Assembly: GCA_036927565.1 (NCBI GenBank)
Contig: JAYESD010000011.1
Coordinates: forward strand, 92,665,178 to 92,729,177
DNA length: 64,000 bases
From: Tuctoria greenei
Taxonomy: Eukaryota; Streptophyta; Magnoliopsida; Poales; Poaceae
Direction: 5' to 3'
A model generated the notes under the pieces. It was given only the letters and a program-made list of their open reading frames with translations. It had not been told where the DNA came from and searched no databases. The position numbers were made by a program, and so were the translations under genes. Shown here in pieces: positions 42,866-54,819 of the stretch (the stretch's first letter is position 1; every line of letters begins with the position of its first letter).

Positions 42866-43546
42866 GTGAACCATGTCTCTACAGAAGATGCTCAACAAGC
42901 AGATGACGTGGTCATTGGTATGTTTCTCACCAACTCCAACCCCGCGACTATGTTGTTTGATTCTGGAGCATCACATTCATTCATTGAATCGAAGTATGTT
43001 GCCAAGTATAGTTTGCCTATCTCTCATATGAAGTTTACTCTATTGGTTAAGTCTCCTGGAGGAGAGATGAGGACAAATATAGTATGTCCAAAAGTAAACC
43101 TTAGAATAAGAGGGGTAGACTTCTCCGCCAACCTCATAGTCTTGGATTCTCAAGGATTGGACATTATACTTGGTATGGACTGGTTGAGGAAGCACAATGG
43201 AGTTATTGAGTGTGCCACAAAGATGGTGAAGTTGACCAATGAGGGAGGGATCACCGTAGAATTTGAAGCATCTCAAACCGCATCGAAGCAATTGGAGCTG
43301 AATCATATGGATGGTGCTGCAATTGAGGAGATTCCAGTGGTGTGTGAATTTTTAGATGTTTTATCGGATGAGTTGCCGAGTATTCCACCTGATCGAGACA
43401 TTGAGTTTGTTAATTATTTAATACCTGGAACTGCATCTATAGCTAAGAGGCCGTATAGGATGCCTCCTATGGAATTAGCAGAGCTCAAGAAACAAATTCA
43501 AGAGCAACTAGAGAGAGGTTACATTCGCCCTAGTTCTTCACCTTGT
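42866..43546 (+). pseudogene. Retropepsin and pre-RT segment of element F
   Basis: The open frame reads ATMLFDSGASHSFIESKYVA (active site DSGA), LIVLDSQGLDIILGMDWLRK, VCEFLDVLSDELPSIPPDRD and ELKKQIQEQLERGYIRPSSS, then fuses to LTR sequence. The next expected residues (GAPVLFVKKKDG) are absent. Confidence 0.88.
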
Positions 43547-46132
43547 GCGGACTAGTCCGATATTCCAAGAATCCTTGAAAATTTGCTAAGTCCCTGGACT
43601 TTTTCGGACTAGTCCGTTGTTCCAGCGGACTTGTCCGATTTCCTCCATGACTAAAGTCGGACTTGTCTGATTTTTGGCCAGACTTGTCTGATTTTCTCTC
43701 TGGACAACTTCGGACTAGTCCGGTCCTTTTCGGACTTGTCCGATATTTCATGACTCCGAGTTGATCTTTTGTTTTACGAATTGTTTCTTGGGTTTCACGT
43801 TAAGTGGGCCTAGGGACGTCGTGGATAACTCTTTTAGAGCCCATGTGGGACTCTAAACCGGCCCCTACTCCTCTCAAACTCGAAATCCATCTAACCCTAG
43901 CCTCCACCTCTATATAAACAACCCCACCCCTTGGCTTGACATCTATTTGCCACTTTTACACCCCACCCAAACCCTAGTTCGTGGAGAGCCACCATCAAGG
44001 AGGGAGGAGGAGATCCCAAGCAACAAGAAGAAGAGGAGGAAATGAAAGAGGATCAAGATCTCCATCAAGCTTTCGTTGTTCATCACCTATTCATCTCCAA
44101 GTTCATCACCAACCCTAGATCATCAAGATCCAAGTGTTACCTCCAAGTTTCTTGATTTATTGGAGTTCTAGACACCTGGTATACCTTCTATTCTCTTTTC
44201 TTTACATGAATTCAACCCCTAATCTCCAAATTTACGTCGATCTAGAAAGCCCTAGTTCGCTAGTTCCGCGAAGTGCGGACTAGTCCGGCCTTCTGCAGGC
44301 TATTCCAATTTTGCTGACTAAATTGTGTTGAATTAATTCTAAAATGAGATCTAATCACATCCAAACTTGTATAAACTCGTTAAAAGCTATTAGAACTAGT
44401 TAGTGATCATTAAAAGCAATCTATTAACAAGTTCCACCTTGCATTTGCATTAATCATGCATGCCATGTCATCTTGAGTAATATTTGTGCACTCTTTGGTT
44501 GTGTTCTTGTTTTATGTTTACTGTGCGGATTAGACAGATTTGCGCTAGAGAGTGCCGCGGAGGATCTACAGCACCAAGAGTTTGAAGGCTTTGACCCTAA
44601 TCAACCGCAAGAGCAAGGCAAGTGTCCTTGAAGCATATTGATCCTGTTTTAAAATAAAAGCTTTGTTTTGCAAACTGCATGCTTGTGTCAATTTGATGGG
44701 AAATCCTATGGTACGAAGTTTACTAGAATTGTTACACCACCCTTGTCACCTAGAATATGGTAGAGAGTCGGGATGGGCTTTTTACCTTTTTGCTTTGCTT
44801 AATTAATTGGTATGGGAAAGCAATACTACACATTAACGATGTATTTATGAGACTACGATTAACATAAACTGGATAATATGATATGGTAATGGGTGATCTA
44901 AGCAAGCTGGGTATGTGGATGGGTTGGATGCCATGGTGGTTTGCCTGCTTTAGATCTAAGGACCGGTTCATGCGAGAATAAGCCAGGATTATAGTGCCAC
45001 CACGAGGCCAAGTATGGGTGCGACATAGCTGATTAATTAGGGCTTTGCTAGTGCTATTTGGACCATTACGGATGCTCGGGGAAGGGGTAGTCGGATTGGG
45101 TTTGTTGATGATTGGTGGGACTACCCTGGGATCCGAATGGCTCAAGAGGGGGCCCTTGGTTGAAGATGTGCTCAATTGGAGGCATCGCCACCGGTGAAAC
45201 CTCAGTGGGGTCTAAATAGGCTAGTAATCCCTTTGTAGAGGTTATTTTGTGATCTCTTGGCCACACACCAACGGAAGTGTGTAATGTGACCGACGGGTCA
45301 TGGGCATAAGGGAGGTTCTTTAGTCGCTGACGGGTGATGAAATCACAAACACGTGGGTAAAGCGGTACAAACTCTGCAGAGTCTAATAAAACTATCATGA
45401 TAGCCGCGCTCCCGGTTATGAGCACCTGGACAACTTCCATGATTAGAGGGAACCTGGTATTGGGACGGTATTGGGATGGTTATGGTTTGGTAATGGTTAT
45501 GGTTGGTTATGGATTAATTTCTGGTATTGAATATGGTTATTAGCAAATTGTGAAATCTGGAATTATTGATGATGGTAGTGAATTCAGACTGGTATTATGA
45601 TATCACTGATGATTATGATGGGTTTACTTCACATACATGTAATATATTGCTTTTCAAATGTTTTAATGTAATTTTCAGCACTCAACCATTATTATATTCA
45701 TCATTTGAAACAGCCACATGTCATACTTTCCACACTTGCTGAGTACGACATGTACTCACGCTTGCAATCCTCCAATAGTTGCAGGTCAGGATCGGGAGTT
45801 TAATGGCGATAATGCGGAGTTCTAGGCCGTGTCTACCGTCAGCTTGCCTGTGGTGTTTATTGGAGCTGCGTTATACCATATTGCTTATGCTACCTAGCTG
45901 TTTAGGTTGCTTATTTTGTTTATTTTTGCTGGAATAGTTGAACTTGTCATCAATATTCATTAGAGCTTATATTTGAGGATAAGATGGTTTGTTTAATAAA
46001 ATTTGGTTAATTAATCTTGTTCTATGGTAATTTTATGTATACTCTTTAGTGAATGCACTCGTGTATGTGTGTTGAACATCCTGGGCACACATATGCGTTC
46101 ACTTGGTTCATTTTTCGGAACCGGGTGTCACA
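43547..46132 (+). repeat. 5' LTR of G, missing its first part
   Basis: Starts within the palindrome block (TGCGGACTAGTCCGATATTCC, equivalent to about 38843 in F) and ends GGTGTCACA. It has a TATA box at 43911-43918. By eye it is closer to G's 3' LTR than to F's LTR, as expected for one element. Confidence 0.88.
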
Positions 46133-46135
46133 GAT

Positions 46136-46147
46136 TGGTATCAGAGC
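46136..46147 (+). other. Primer binding site, tRNA-Met type (element G)
   Basis: TGGTATCAGAGC, three bases after the LTR end at 46132. Confidence 0.88.
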
Positions 46148-46401
46148 CACAGGTTGACCGTAGGATGCAGCCTAGATAGAATGGACACTTTAGAGCACAT
46201 GGGAGCACTCAGGAATCAATGTGTTTTTGCTTGGTGTGTTGTTGCTATATAAATTGGTTGCTTGTATGCTTAATAGAGGATTTTGGGGTGCTTTAGCATT
46301 GCCACGTCCACCTAGGCTAGTGTATCTAGTTGTTCAGTTTCATATCCCTTGATGCATTTAGTTGGGAATGTCTCTAATTCTTACCTATTGCTCTTCTTCA
46401 G

Positions 46402-47483
46402 ATGGTGAGGACTCGCAACCAAAGGGATGGCAATGATGAGGAGGAGAACAATGGAGTGCCTCAGAACAACATTGGACAAGGATCTACTCAGGGATCTATC
46501 AACATTTAGCATCTATTGGCTATGCAAAACCAGCTCATGTAGACCATGATACAAACTATGGGACAGCTGCAGGCTGGCAATAACAACAATCAGCCCCACA
46601 TGCCTCCACCGCCACCCCCGCCTCCTCATAACCGGTTGGGAGAATTTATGAGCACTACGCCGCCAACCTTTGCTCAAGCTGCTGACCCTATGGACGCTGA
46701 TGATTGGCTCAAGACCGTGGAGAAGAAACCTGCTATTGTCCAATGCAGTGACCGGTAGAAGGTCTTATTCGCTTCTCATCAACTAGTTGGAGCAGCTGCA
46801 GATTGGTGGGATTCACTATGCAATGCTCATGAGAACCAAGAGACAATTACCTGGGCAGAATTCAAGGAGAGTTTCCGTTCTCATTATGTGCCGGAAGGTG
46901 TTATTATTTTGAAGAGGCAAGAAATTGAGAACTTAAGGCAAGGACGATCAAGCGTGAGTGAATATCTCAACAAATTCACTCAACTCTCAAGATATGCGCC
47001 TGAGGATGTTAGTCGGGAAGCCAGAAACAATACTTGTTCCTGAGGGGCTTGAACAATGAAATCCAAGTGCAACTACTCAACTGTGATTATGCCAATTTTC
47101 AGAAGGTTGTGGACAAAGCAATTGTGGTTGAGAACAAGATCCGTGATATGGAGCAAGACAGTAAGAGGAAGGCGCCATATCAAGGACAGCAACAAGGAAG
47201 TAATGTGCGCCCTCGCTTTGCACTGCCCAATGCACCTTATTTCAGGTCTTCTATTCCTACTCATCGCCCTGGATTTGCACCGCGTCCAACTTAGTTTGTG
47301 CAGTAGCGCCCTGTTATGCAAGCACCCAAGCCTCCAATGTCTTATGCACCTCGTGCCAACTATCCTGGTGCAAATGTTCAGAACCAAGCTCGCCCCAATA
47401 ATTATGGTGGAGTTAAGAAGTGTTATACTTGTGGAGAAGCTGGACACTTTGCACATCAATGTCCTAAGTCAGGCCTTGGTTAA
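46402..47483 (+). pseudogene. Gag of element G
   Basis: Same layout as F's gag (start MVRTRNQRDGNDEEENNG, zinc knuckle CYTCGEAGHFAHQCP). Stops shared with F: 46756-46758, 47292-47294, 47481-47483. Private stops include two in the first 50 codons (INI.HLLAMQ and QLM.TMIQ) and one after FVQ (CAG to TAG). A frameshift lies near 47020. Confidence 0.88.
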
Positions 47484-47570
47484 GGAAGCAATGCGCTGAG
47501 GCAAAACCCAAGACCCAATGGAGGACAGCCACAAGGGAACCATGGACATCATAATTTTGCTCGTGGCAAT

Positions 47571-48130
47571 GTGAACCATGTCTCTACGGAAGATGCTCAA
47601 CAAGTGGATGACGTGGTCATTGGTATGTTTCTCGCCAACTCCAACCCCGCGACTATGTTGTTTGATTCTGGAGCATCACATTCATTCATTGCATCGAAGT
47701 ATGTTGCCAAGTATAGTTTGCCTATCTCTCATATGAAGTTTACTCTATTGGTTAAGTCTCCTAGAGGAGAGATGAGGACAAATATAGTATGTCCAAAAGT
47801 AAACCTTAGAATAAGGGGGGTAGACTTCTCCGCCAACCTCATAGTCTTGGATTCTCAAGTATTGGACATTATACTTGGTATGGACTGGTTGAGGAAGCAC
47901 AATGGAGTTATTGAGTGTGCCACGAAGATGGTGAAGTTGACCAATGAGGGAGGGATCACCGTATAATTAGAAGCATCTCAAACCGCACCTAAGAAATTGG
48001 AGCTGAATCATATGGACGGTGCTGTGATTGAGGAGATTCCGATGGTGTGTGAATTTTTAGATGTTTTTCTGGATAAGTTGCCGGGTATGCCACCTGATCG
48101 AGACATTGAGTTTGTTATTTATTAATACCT
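47571..48130 (+). pseudogene. Retropepsin region of element G
   Basis: LFDSGASHSFIASKYVAKYS and LIVLDSQVLDIILGMDWL are intact; a TAA at 47964-47966 and a lost base near 48120 break the link to RT. Confidence 0.85.
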
Positions 48131-48163
48131 GGAACTGCACCTATAGCTAAGAGGCCGTATAGG

Positions 48164-49400
48164 ATGCCTCCTATGGAATTAGCGGAGCTCGAGAAACAAA
48201 TTCAAGATCAACTAGAGAAATGTTTCATTCGCCCTAGTTCTTCACCTTGGGGAGCGCCCGTGCTGTTTGTGGACAAGAAGGATGGAACCCAAAGGATGTT
48301 TGTGGATTACCGAGCTCTCAACGAGGTAACAATCAAGAACAAGTACACCATGCCATGCATAGAAGACTTGTTTGATGAGATGAAGGGTGCTTGTATCTTC
48401 TCTAAGATTGATTTGAGGTCGGGATATTTTCAAATGAAGATTAGACCATCGGACATACCCAAAACAGCTTTTAGAACACGGTATGGATCTTATGAGTACA
48501 CCATGCTGTCTTTTGGATTGACAAATGCGCATGCCTACTTTATGTACCTCATGAATAAGGTCTTCATGGAGTACTTGGATAAGTTCGTCGTGGTGTTCAT
48601 TGATGATATTATGATCTACTCGAACGATGAGAAGGAACATGAGGAACACTTGAGGCTTACGTTGCAGATATTGAGGGAGCATCAATTGTATACCAAGTTC
48701 AACAAGTGTCAGTCTTTGTTGAGAGAGGTGTCGTTTTTGGGTCATATAATCTCAGGAGGAGGGGTATCGGTTGACCCCGAAAAAGTGAGAGACGTGTTGA
48801 AGTGGGAACTACCGCAAAATGTAAAGGAAATAAGGAGTTTTCTTGGGATGGCTAGATATTACCGTAGGTTCATGAAGGACTTTTCCAAGATAGCCAAGCC
48901 AATGACGAAATTGCTAATGAAGGGAAAGGCTTTCCAATGGACTCAAGCTTGTCAAAACAGTTTTGAGGAGTTGAAGAAGAGGTTGACAACAACCCCAGTT
49001 TTGGTACTGCCGGATGTAAGCAAGATTTTTGATATTTATTGTAATGCCTCGAGACAAGGACATGGATGTGTGCTCATGCAAGAAGGTCAAGTGGTCGCCT
49101 ATGCATCAAGACAAATGAAGAAACATGAGCAGAATTACCCAACGCATGATTTAGAGCTTGCAGCCGTGGTACATGCATTGAAGATTTGGAGACACTATAT
49201 CCTTGGACATAGGTGTGAAATTTATACGAATCATAAGATTTTGAAGTATATTTTCGCACAAACGGATCTGAACATGAGGCAACGAAGATGGTTGTAGCTC
49301 ATCAAAGATTATGATTTGGGGATCAACTATCATCCGGGAAAAGCCAATGTAGTGGTCGATGCTTTGAGTAGAAAGGAAGTAAGTCATCAACTCACAGTTC
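48164..49400 (+). pseudogene. Reverse transcriptase and RNase H of element G
   Basis: One 377-codon frame covers WGAPVLFVDKKDGTQRMFVD, KIDLRSGYFQMKIRPSDIPK, FRTRYGSYEYTMLSFGLTNA, the catalytic VFIDDIMIYS (48596-48625), FLGHIISGGGVSVDPEKV and the RNase H start IYCNASRQGHGCVLMQ. In gypsy RNase H the first catalytic residue is Asp (YCDAS); here it is Asn (AAT, 49043-49045). LTNAHAYFMYLMN replaces the usual LTNAPATFQ..MN. A TAG at 49295-49297 interrupts RRWL.LIKDYDLG, after which GINYHPGKANVVVDALSRKE completes the domain. Confidence 0.9.
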
Positions 49401-50714
49401 GAGAGTTACCATTCGAGTTATGTAAGGAGTTTGAACAGTTGAACCTTGGATTTGTAAATGAGATGGAAATGATGGAGTTAAACCTAACCTTGGAGCAAGA
49501 AATTCGAGAAGCACAGACCGCGGATGAAGAGATCAAGAAAATCAAGGAAAGGATTGTAGAAGGGGGAGAACTGAGATTTGATGAAGACGAACATGGTACC
49601 TTATGGCTTGGAAAGAGAATCGTTGTGCCTAATGTAAAGCATATCCGGGAGACAATATTAAAGGAGGCACATGACTCGCGTACTCGATTCACCCCGGTTG
49701 TACAAAGATGTACAAAGACTTGAAGACTTGCTATTGGTGTGATAGCATGAAGAAGGACATAGCTGAATATGTGGCATTGTGTGATGTGTGTCAATGAGTC
49801 AAGGTAGAACATCAAAGGCCAGCTGGATTATTGCAACCATTGAAGATCCCGGAATGGAAGTGGGAAGAAATTGGAATGGACTTCATAGTTGGGTTACCAC
49901 GTACTCAGTACGGGTATGACTCAATTTGGGTAATTGTGGATGCTTAACCAAGTCAGCTCATTTTGTCCCTGTGAAGACCAAATATACAGCTGCACAATTG
50001 GCCGAAATATACATGGAGCATATTGTGTGTCGACACGGAGTAGCGAAGAAGATAGTATCGGATAGAGGTTCTCAATTTACCTCTAGGTTTTGGCAAAAAT
50101 TGCATGAAGCTTTGGGGATGAGGTTGAATTTTAGTTCAGCATATCACCCTCAAACAGATGGACAAACCAAGCGGACCAATCAAATTTTGGAGGACATGCT
50201 AGGAGCTTGTGCTTTGAAGCATGGGAAAAGTTGGGACAAGAGCTTGCCATACGCGGAATTCTCATACAACAATAGTTACCAAGCAAGCTTGAAAATGTCG
50301 CCATATGAAGCGCTCTATGGAAGGGAGTGTAGGACACCTTTATTCTGGAATGAGGCAGGAGAAACTCAAGTATTTGGTCTGGATGTGTTGCAAGAAGCCG
50401 AAAAGCAAGTACAAATAATTCGTGAAAACTTGAGGGCTGCTCAATCAAGACAATAGGGCTATGCGAACAATAGGAGAAGGAAATTAACCTTTGAAGTGGG
50501 AGATTTTGTTTACCTCAAGGTGTCATCGTTGAGAGGTCATAAGAGGTTTAACATAAGAGGCAAGCTAGCACCTCGTTATATTGGACCATTCAAGATTTTG
50601 GACAAAAGAGGAGAAGTAGCGTACAAGTTGGGGATGCCAGCTCATCTTTCGGATGTCCATGATGTCTTTCATGTTTCCCAGCTCAAGAAATGCTTGAGAG
50701 TACCAGAAGAATAA
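49400..50714 (+). pseudogene. Integrase of element G, catalytic Glu changed to Lys
   Basis: The zinc-binding part is broken (49700-49800). The core has IGMDFIVGLPRTQYGYDSIW (first Asp 49879-49881), a frameshift near 49940, KIVSDRGSQFTSRFWQKLHE (second Asp 50061-50063) and AYHPQTDGQTKRTNQILED, where the usual Glu of DGQ(S/T)ERTN is Lys (AAG, 50169-50171). The C-terminal GPY/F-type module (PRYIGPFKILDKRGEVAYKL, DVFHVSQLKKCL) is present, with a stop at 50454-50456. Confidence 0.9.
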
Positions 50715-50963
50715 GTGCCAATGGAAGAATTGGAACTAGAGGAATATTTGACTTATACCGAGCAACTAGTCAAGAACTTGGAAACCAAGGAGAGAGTCAC
50801 AAGGAACAAGATGATTCGATGGTGTAAAGTTCAATGGAAGCACCACACAGAAAAAGAAGCAACGTGGGAATTGGAGGATGATCTCAAGAAGGAATTTCCC
50901 TATCTCTTCTCTTTCTGTCGAATCTCGAGGGCGAGATTCATTTTAAGGGGGGTAGGTTTGTAA
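50715..50963 (+). pseudogene. Chromodomain at the end of element G polyprotein
   Basis: NLETKERVTRNKMIRWCKVQ, HHTEKEATWELEDDLKKEFP follow the usual order of the C-terminal chromodomain in Tekay/Del elements, which guides integration to marked chromatin. One stop (50712-50714) separates it from the integrase. Confidence 0.85.
50940..50957 (+). other. Polypurine tract of G
   Basis: ATTTTAAGGGGGGTAGGT directly precedes the 3' LTR start TGTAACACCC. Confidence 0.85.
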
Positions 50964-53789
50964 CACCCTCATTTTCATGCATCATGCCTTGCATACACTC
51001 ATATACATGTTAACATTTACCCACAACAAGAGGAATGAGTTTAAAATTGGTTTGGAGCAAAACCGCACTTAAAGTGCAGGAAAGTGCGAACTAGTCCGAT
51101 TTTACTGAGGACTAGTCCGATTTCTCTCTGACTAAAAACAGACTTGTCCGTTTTTGCTGCGTACTAGTCCGATTTTGCCTCTAGAAACTTTCGGACTTGT
51201 CCGATCTGACTAGTCTGATATTCCAAGAATCCTTGAAAATTTGTTAAGTCCCTGGACTTTTCCAGACTAGTCCAGTGTTCCAGCAGACTTGTCTGATTTC
51301 CTCTCTGACTAAAGTTGGACTTGTCCGATTTTTGTCCAGACTTGTCCGATTTTCTCTCTGGACAACTTCGGACTATTCTGGTCCTTTTCGGACTTGTCTG
51401 ATATTTCGCGACTCCAAGTTGATCTTTTGTTTTATGTCTTGTTTCTTGGGTTTCACATTAAGTGGGCCTAGGGACGTCGTGCCTAACTCTTTTACAGCCC
51501 ATGTGGGACCCTAAACCGGCCCCTACTCCTCTCAAACTTGAAATCCATCTAACCCTAGCCTCCACCTCTATATAAACAACCCCACCCCTTGGCTTGACAT
51601 CTATTTGCCACTTTTCCACCCCACCCAAACCCTAGTTCGTGGAAAGCCACCATTAAGGAGGGAGGAGGAGATCCCACGCGAGAAGAAGAAGAGGAGGAAA
51701 CGAAAGAGGATCAAGATCTCCATCAAGCTTTCATTCTTCATCACCAATTCATCTCCAAGTTCATCACCAACCCTAGATCATCAATATCCAAGTGTTACCT
51801 CCAAATTTCTTGATTCATTGGAGTTCTAAACAATTGGTATACCTTCTAATCTCTTTTCCTTACATGAATTCAACCCCTAATCTCCAAATTTACTTTGATC
51901 TAGAAAACCCTTGTTCGCTTGTTCTGCGAAGTGCGGACTTGTCCGGCCTTCTGCAGACTAGTCCGATTTTGCTGACTAAATTGTGTTGAATTAATTCTAA
52001 AATGATATCTAATCACATCCAAACCTGTATAAACTTGTTAAAAGCTATTAGAACTAGTTAGTGATCATTAAAAGCAATCTATTAACAAGTTCCACCTTGC
52101 ATTTGCATTAATCATGCATGTCATGTCATCTTGAGTAATATTTGTGCACTCTTTGATTGTGTTCTTGTTGTATGTTTATTGTGCGGATTAGACGGATTTG
52201 CGCTAGAGAGTGCCGCAGAGGATCTACAGCACCAAGAGTTTGAAGGCTTTGACCCTAATCAACCGCAAGAGCAAGGCAAGTGTCCTTGAAGCATATTGAT
52301 CCTTTTTTAAAATAAATGCTTTGTTTGCAAACTGCATGCTTGTGTCAATTTAATTGGAAATCCTATGGTAGGAAGTTTACAACAATTGTTAAACCACCCT
52401 TGTCACCTGGAATTATGGTAGAGAGTCGGGATGGGCTTTTTACCTTTTTGCTTCGCTTAATTAGTTGGGATGGGAAAGCAATACTACACATTAATGATGT
52501 ATTTATGAGACTATGATTAACATGAATTGGATAATATGATATGGTAATGGGTGATCTAAGCAAGTTGGGTATGTTGATGGGTTGCACGCCATGGTGGTTT
52601 GCTTGCTTTAGATCTAAGGATCGGTCATGCGAGAATAAGCCAGGATTACAGTGCCACCACGAGGCCAAGTATGGGTGCGGCGTAGCCGATTAATTAGGGC
52701 TTTGCCAGTGCTATTTGGACCATTATGGATGCTCGGGGAATGGGTAGTCAGATTGGGTTTGTTGATGATTGGTGGGACTACCCTGGGATCCGAATGGCTC
52801 AAGAGGGGGCCCTTGGTTAAAGATGTGCTCAGTTGGAGGCATCGCCACCGGTGAAACCTTAGTGGGGTGTAAATAGGCTACTAATCCCTTTGGAAAGGCT
52901 ATTTTGTGATCTCTTGGCCACACACCAACGGAAGTGTGTAATGTGACCGACGGGTCATGGGAATCAGGGAGGTTCTTTAGTCGCCGACGGGTGATGAAAT
53001 CACAAACACGTGGGTAAAGTGGTACAAACTTTGCAGAGTCTAATAAAACTATCATGATAGTCGTGCTCCCGGTTATGAGCACCTGGACAACTTCCATGAT
53101 TATAGGGAACCTGGTATTGGTACGGAATTGGGATGGTTATGGTTTGGTAATGGTTATGGTTGGTTATGGATTAATTTCTGGTATTGAATATGGTTATTGG
53201 CAAATGGTGAAATCTGGAATTATTGATGATGGTAGTGAATTCAGACTGGTATTATTATATCATTTATGATTATGATGGGTTTACTTCACATAGATGTAAT
53301 ATATTGCTTTTCAAATGTTTGAATGTACTTTTCAGCACTTAACCATTATTATATTCGTTATTTGAATCAGCCACATGTCATACTTTCCACACTTGCTGAG
53401 TACGACATGTACTCACTCTTGCAATCCCCCCAACAGTTGCAGGTCAGGATTGGGAGTTTAATGGCGATAATGCAGATTTCTAGGCCGTGTCTACCATCAG
53501 ATTGCCTGTGGTGTTGATTGGAGCTGCACTATACCATATTGCTTATGCTGCCTAGCTGTTTTGGTTGCTTATTTAGTTTATTTCCGCTGCAATAGTTGAA
53601 CTTGTCATCAATATTCATTAGAGCTTGTATTTGAGGATAATATGGTTTGTTTAATAAAATTTTGTTAATTAATCTTGTTCTATGGTAATTTCTTGTATAC
53701 TCTTTTGTGAATGCACTCGTGTATGTGTGTTGAACATCCTGGGCACACATATGCCTTCACTTGGTTCATTTTTTGAACCGAGTGTCACA
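50959..53789 (+). repeat. 3' LTR of G (2831 bp)
   Basis: Begins TGTAACACCCTCATTTTCATG and ends GAGTGTCACA. It contains a palindrome cluster (51085-51410), more eroded than in F, and a TATA box at 51569-51576. It abuts gypsy pol sequence of another lineage at 53790. Confidence 0.9.
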
Positions 53790-54816
53790 GTATAGCCAAT
53801 TTATCTCTAGGCTAGCTAAGCGGGCCTTCCTATTCTTCAAGCTCCTATGTCAGTCTGGACCATTCGTCTGGACCGAGGAGGCAGAGAGGGTGTTCTGCGA
53901 GCTGAAGCAGCAGCTGTCGTCGCTGCCCATAATGGTAGCACTAGAGCCCAGGAAGCCCCTGTACCTCTACATCCCTGCCACAACAGAGGTGATAAGTATG
54001 GTTTGGGTTAAAGAACGGGCCGGTCCCCAGCAGCCTCGACGTACAAAAGGGGCCTCTGCCACTGATTCCGAGCCCCAGAACTTGGAGCTCGCAAGGGGCC
54101 CCAAAAACAAGGTTCCCTTCGGGTCCCAACCCAAGGAAGATGTACAGGTCCCCCTAAGGGGCCCTGGAGAGCAAGGAGCCTCTGGGTCCCAGCCCCTAGA
54201 AGATTATCAGGTCCCCCTAGGGGGCCCTAGAGAACAGGGAGCCTCTCGGTCCTAGCCCTCAGAGGATGATCGGATCCGCCCTAGGGGGCCCTACAGATCA
54301 AGGAGCCTTTGGGTCCCATCCTCCAAAGGATGCACCGGGCCCTGGGGACATGGAGTCTCCGAGCCTAGAGCAGATGGAAGAGGATGCATCGCTTTCTCCA
54401 AGGAAATCTCGAACCATCCTATGTCCGGTCTACTTCATCAGTGAAGTCCTACATGAAGAAAAAACATGGTAACTTGAAGTGCACAAGCTGCTCTATGTGA
54501 TACTAAATGCGTCAAGGAAGCTCTGCCATTACATTCAGGCACACAGAGTTTCAGTGGTGACTTTGTTCCCACTGGGGCGGTGCTACGCAGCCCTAACGCA
54601 ACAGGCAATATCGCCAGATGGGCGGCCGAACTAGCGGAGTTTGAGCTCGACTTCATACAGCGGCACGCAATCAAGAGCCAAGCGCTAGCGAATTTCATCG
54701 ACGAGTGGACTCCCTCACCAAGCAACCCAGGGGGCCGGGAAATCAGTGAGCCAGAGCCCAGGGCCGATCCTCGCAGAAGCAAGGGGCCGAAGCCGGTGTA
54801 CTGGTCACCTATCTAA
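53790..54816 (+). pseudogene. Tat RNase H domain with an inserted repetitive segment
   Basis: Reads FISRLAKRAFLFFKLLCQSG, LSSLPIMVALEPRKPLYLYI and PATTEVISMVWVKERA, then about 130 codons of repeats (LGGP.EQGAS.SQP.ED.QVP, about 54010-54400) before RTILCPVYFISEVLHEEKTW and LFPLGR, and after a frameshift NIARWAAELAEFELDFIQRH. In other Tat elements VERE is followed almost directly by the RPVYFVSEVL block, so the repeat block is an insertion. A stop is at 54253-54255. Confidence 0.8.
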
Positions 54817-54819
54817 AAG

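Larger units (their letters stand above)
38591..43546 (+). mobile_element. Element F: Tekay/Del-like chromovirus, truncated in RT
   Basis: Full 5' LTR (38591-41435), tRNA-Met PBS, gag and protease, then the first residues before RT (RPSSSP) before the sequence jumps at about 43547 into the middle of an LTR of the same family. RT, integrase and F's own 3' LTR are missing. The left flank TGATA does not match the right flank of the array (GTATA after 53789). Confidence 0.85.
43547..53789 (+). mobile_element. Element G: Tekay/Del-like chromovirus, 5' LTR truncated
   Basis: 5' LTR piece 43547-46132, PBS (46136-46147), gag, protease, RT, RNase H, integrase, chromodomain, polypurine tract and full 3' LTR (50959-53789). 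The C-terminal chromodomain and LTR type place it in the Tekay/Del group of chromoviruses. Many stops and at least two catalytic changes disable it. Confidence 0.88.

Noticed and set aside
38586..53794. Target-site duplication for a single F-to-G composite element
   Set aside because: TGATA on the left and GTATA on the right do not match and the flanks belong to different elements.
54580..54816. Short frames across the Tat region as host genes
   Set aside because: They align with RNase H and integrase motifs in shifted frames of element H.
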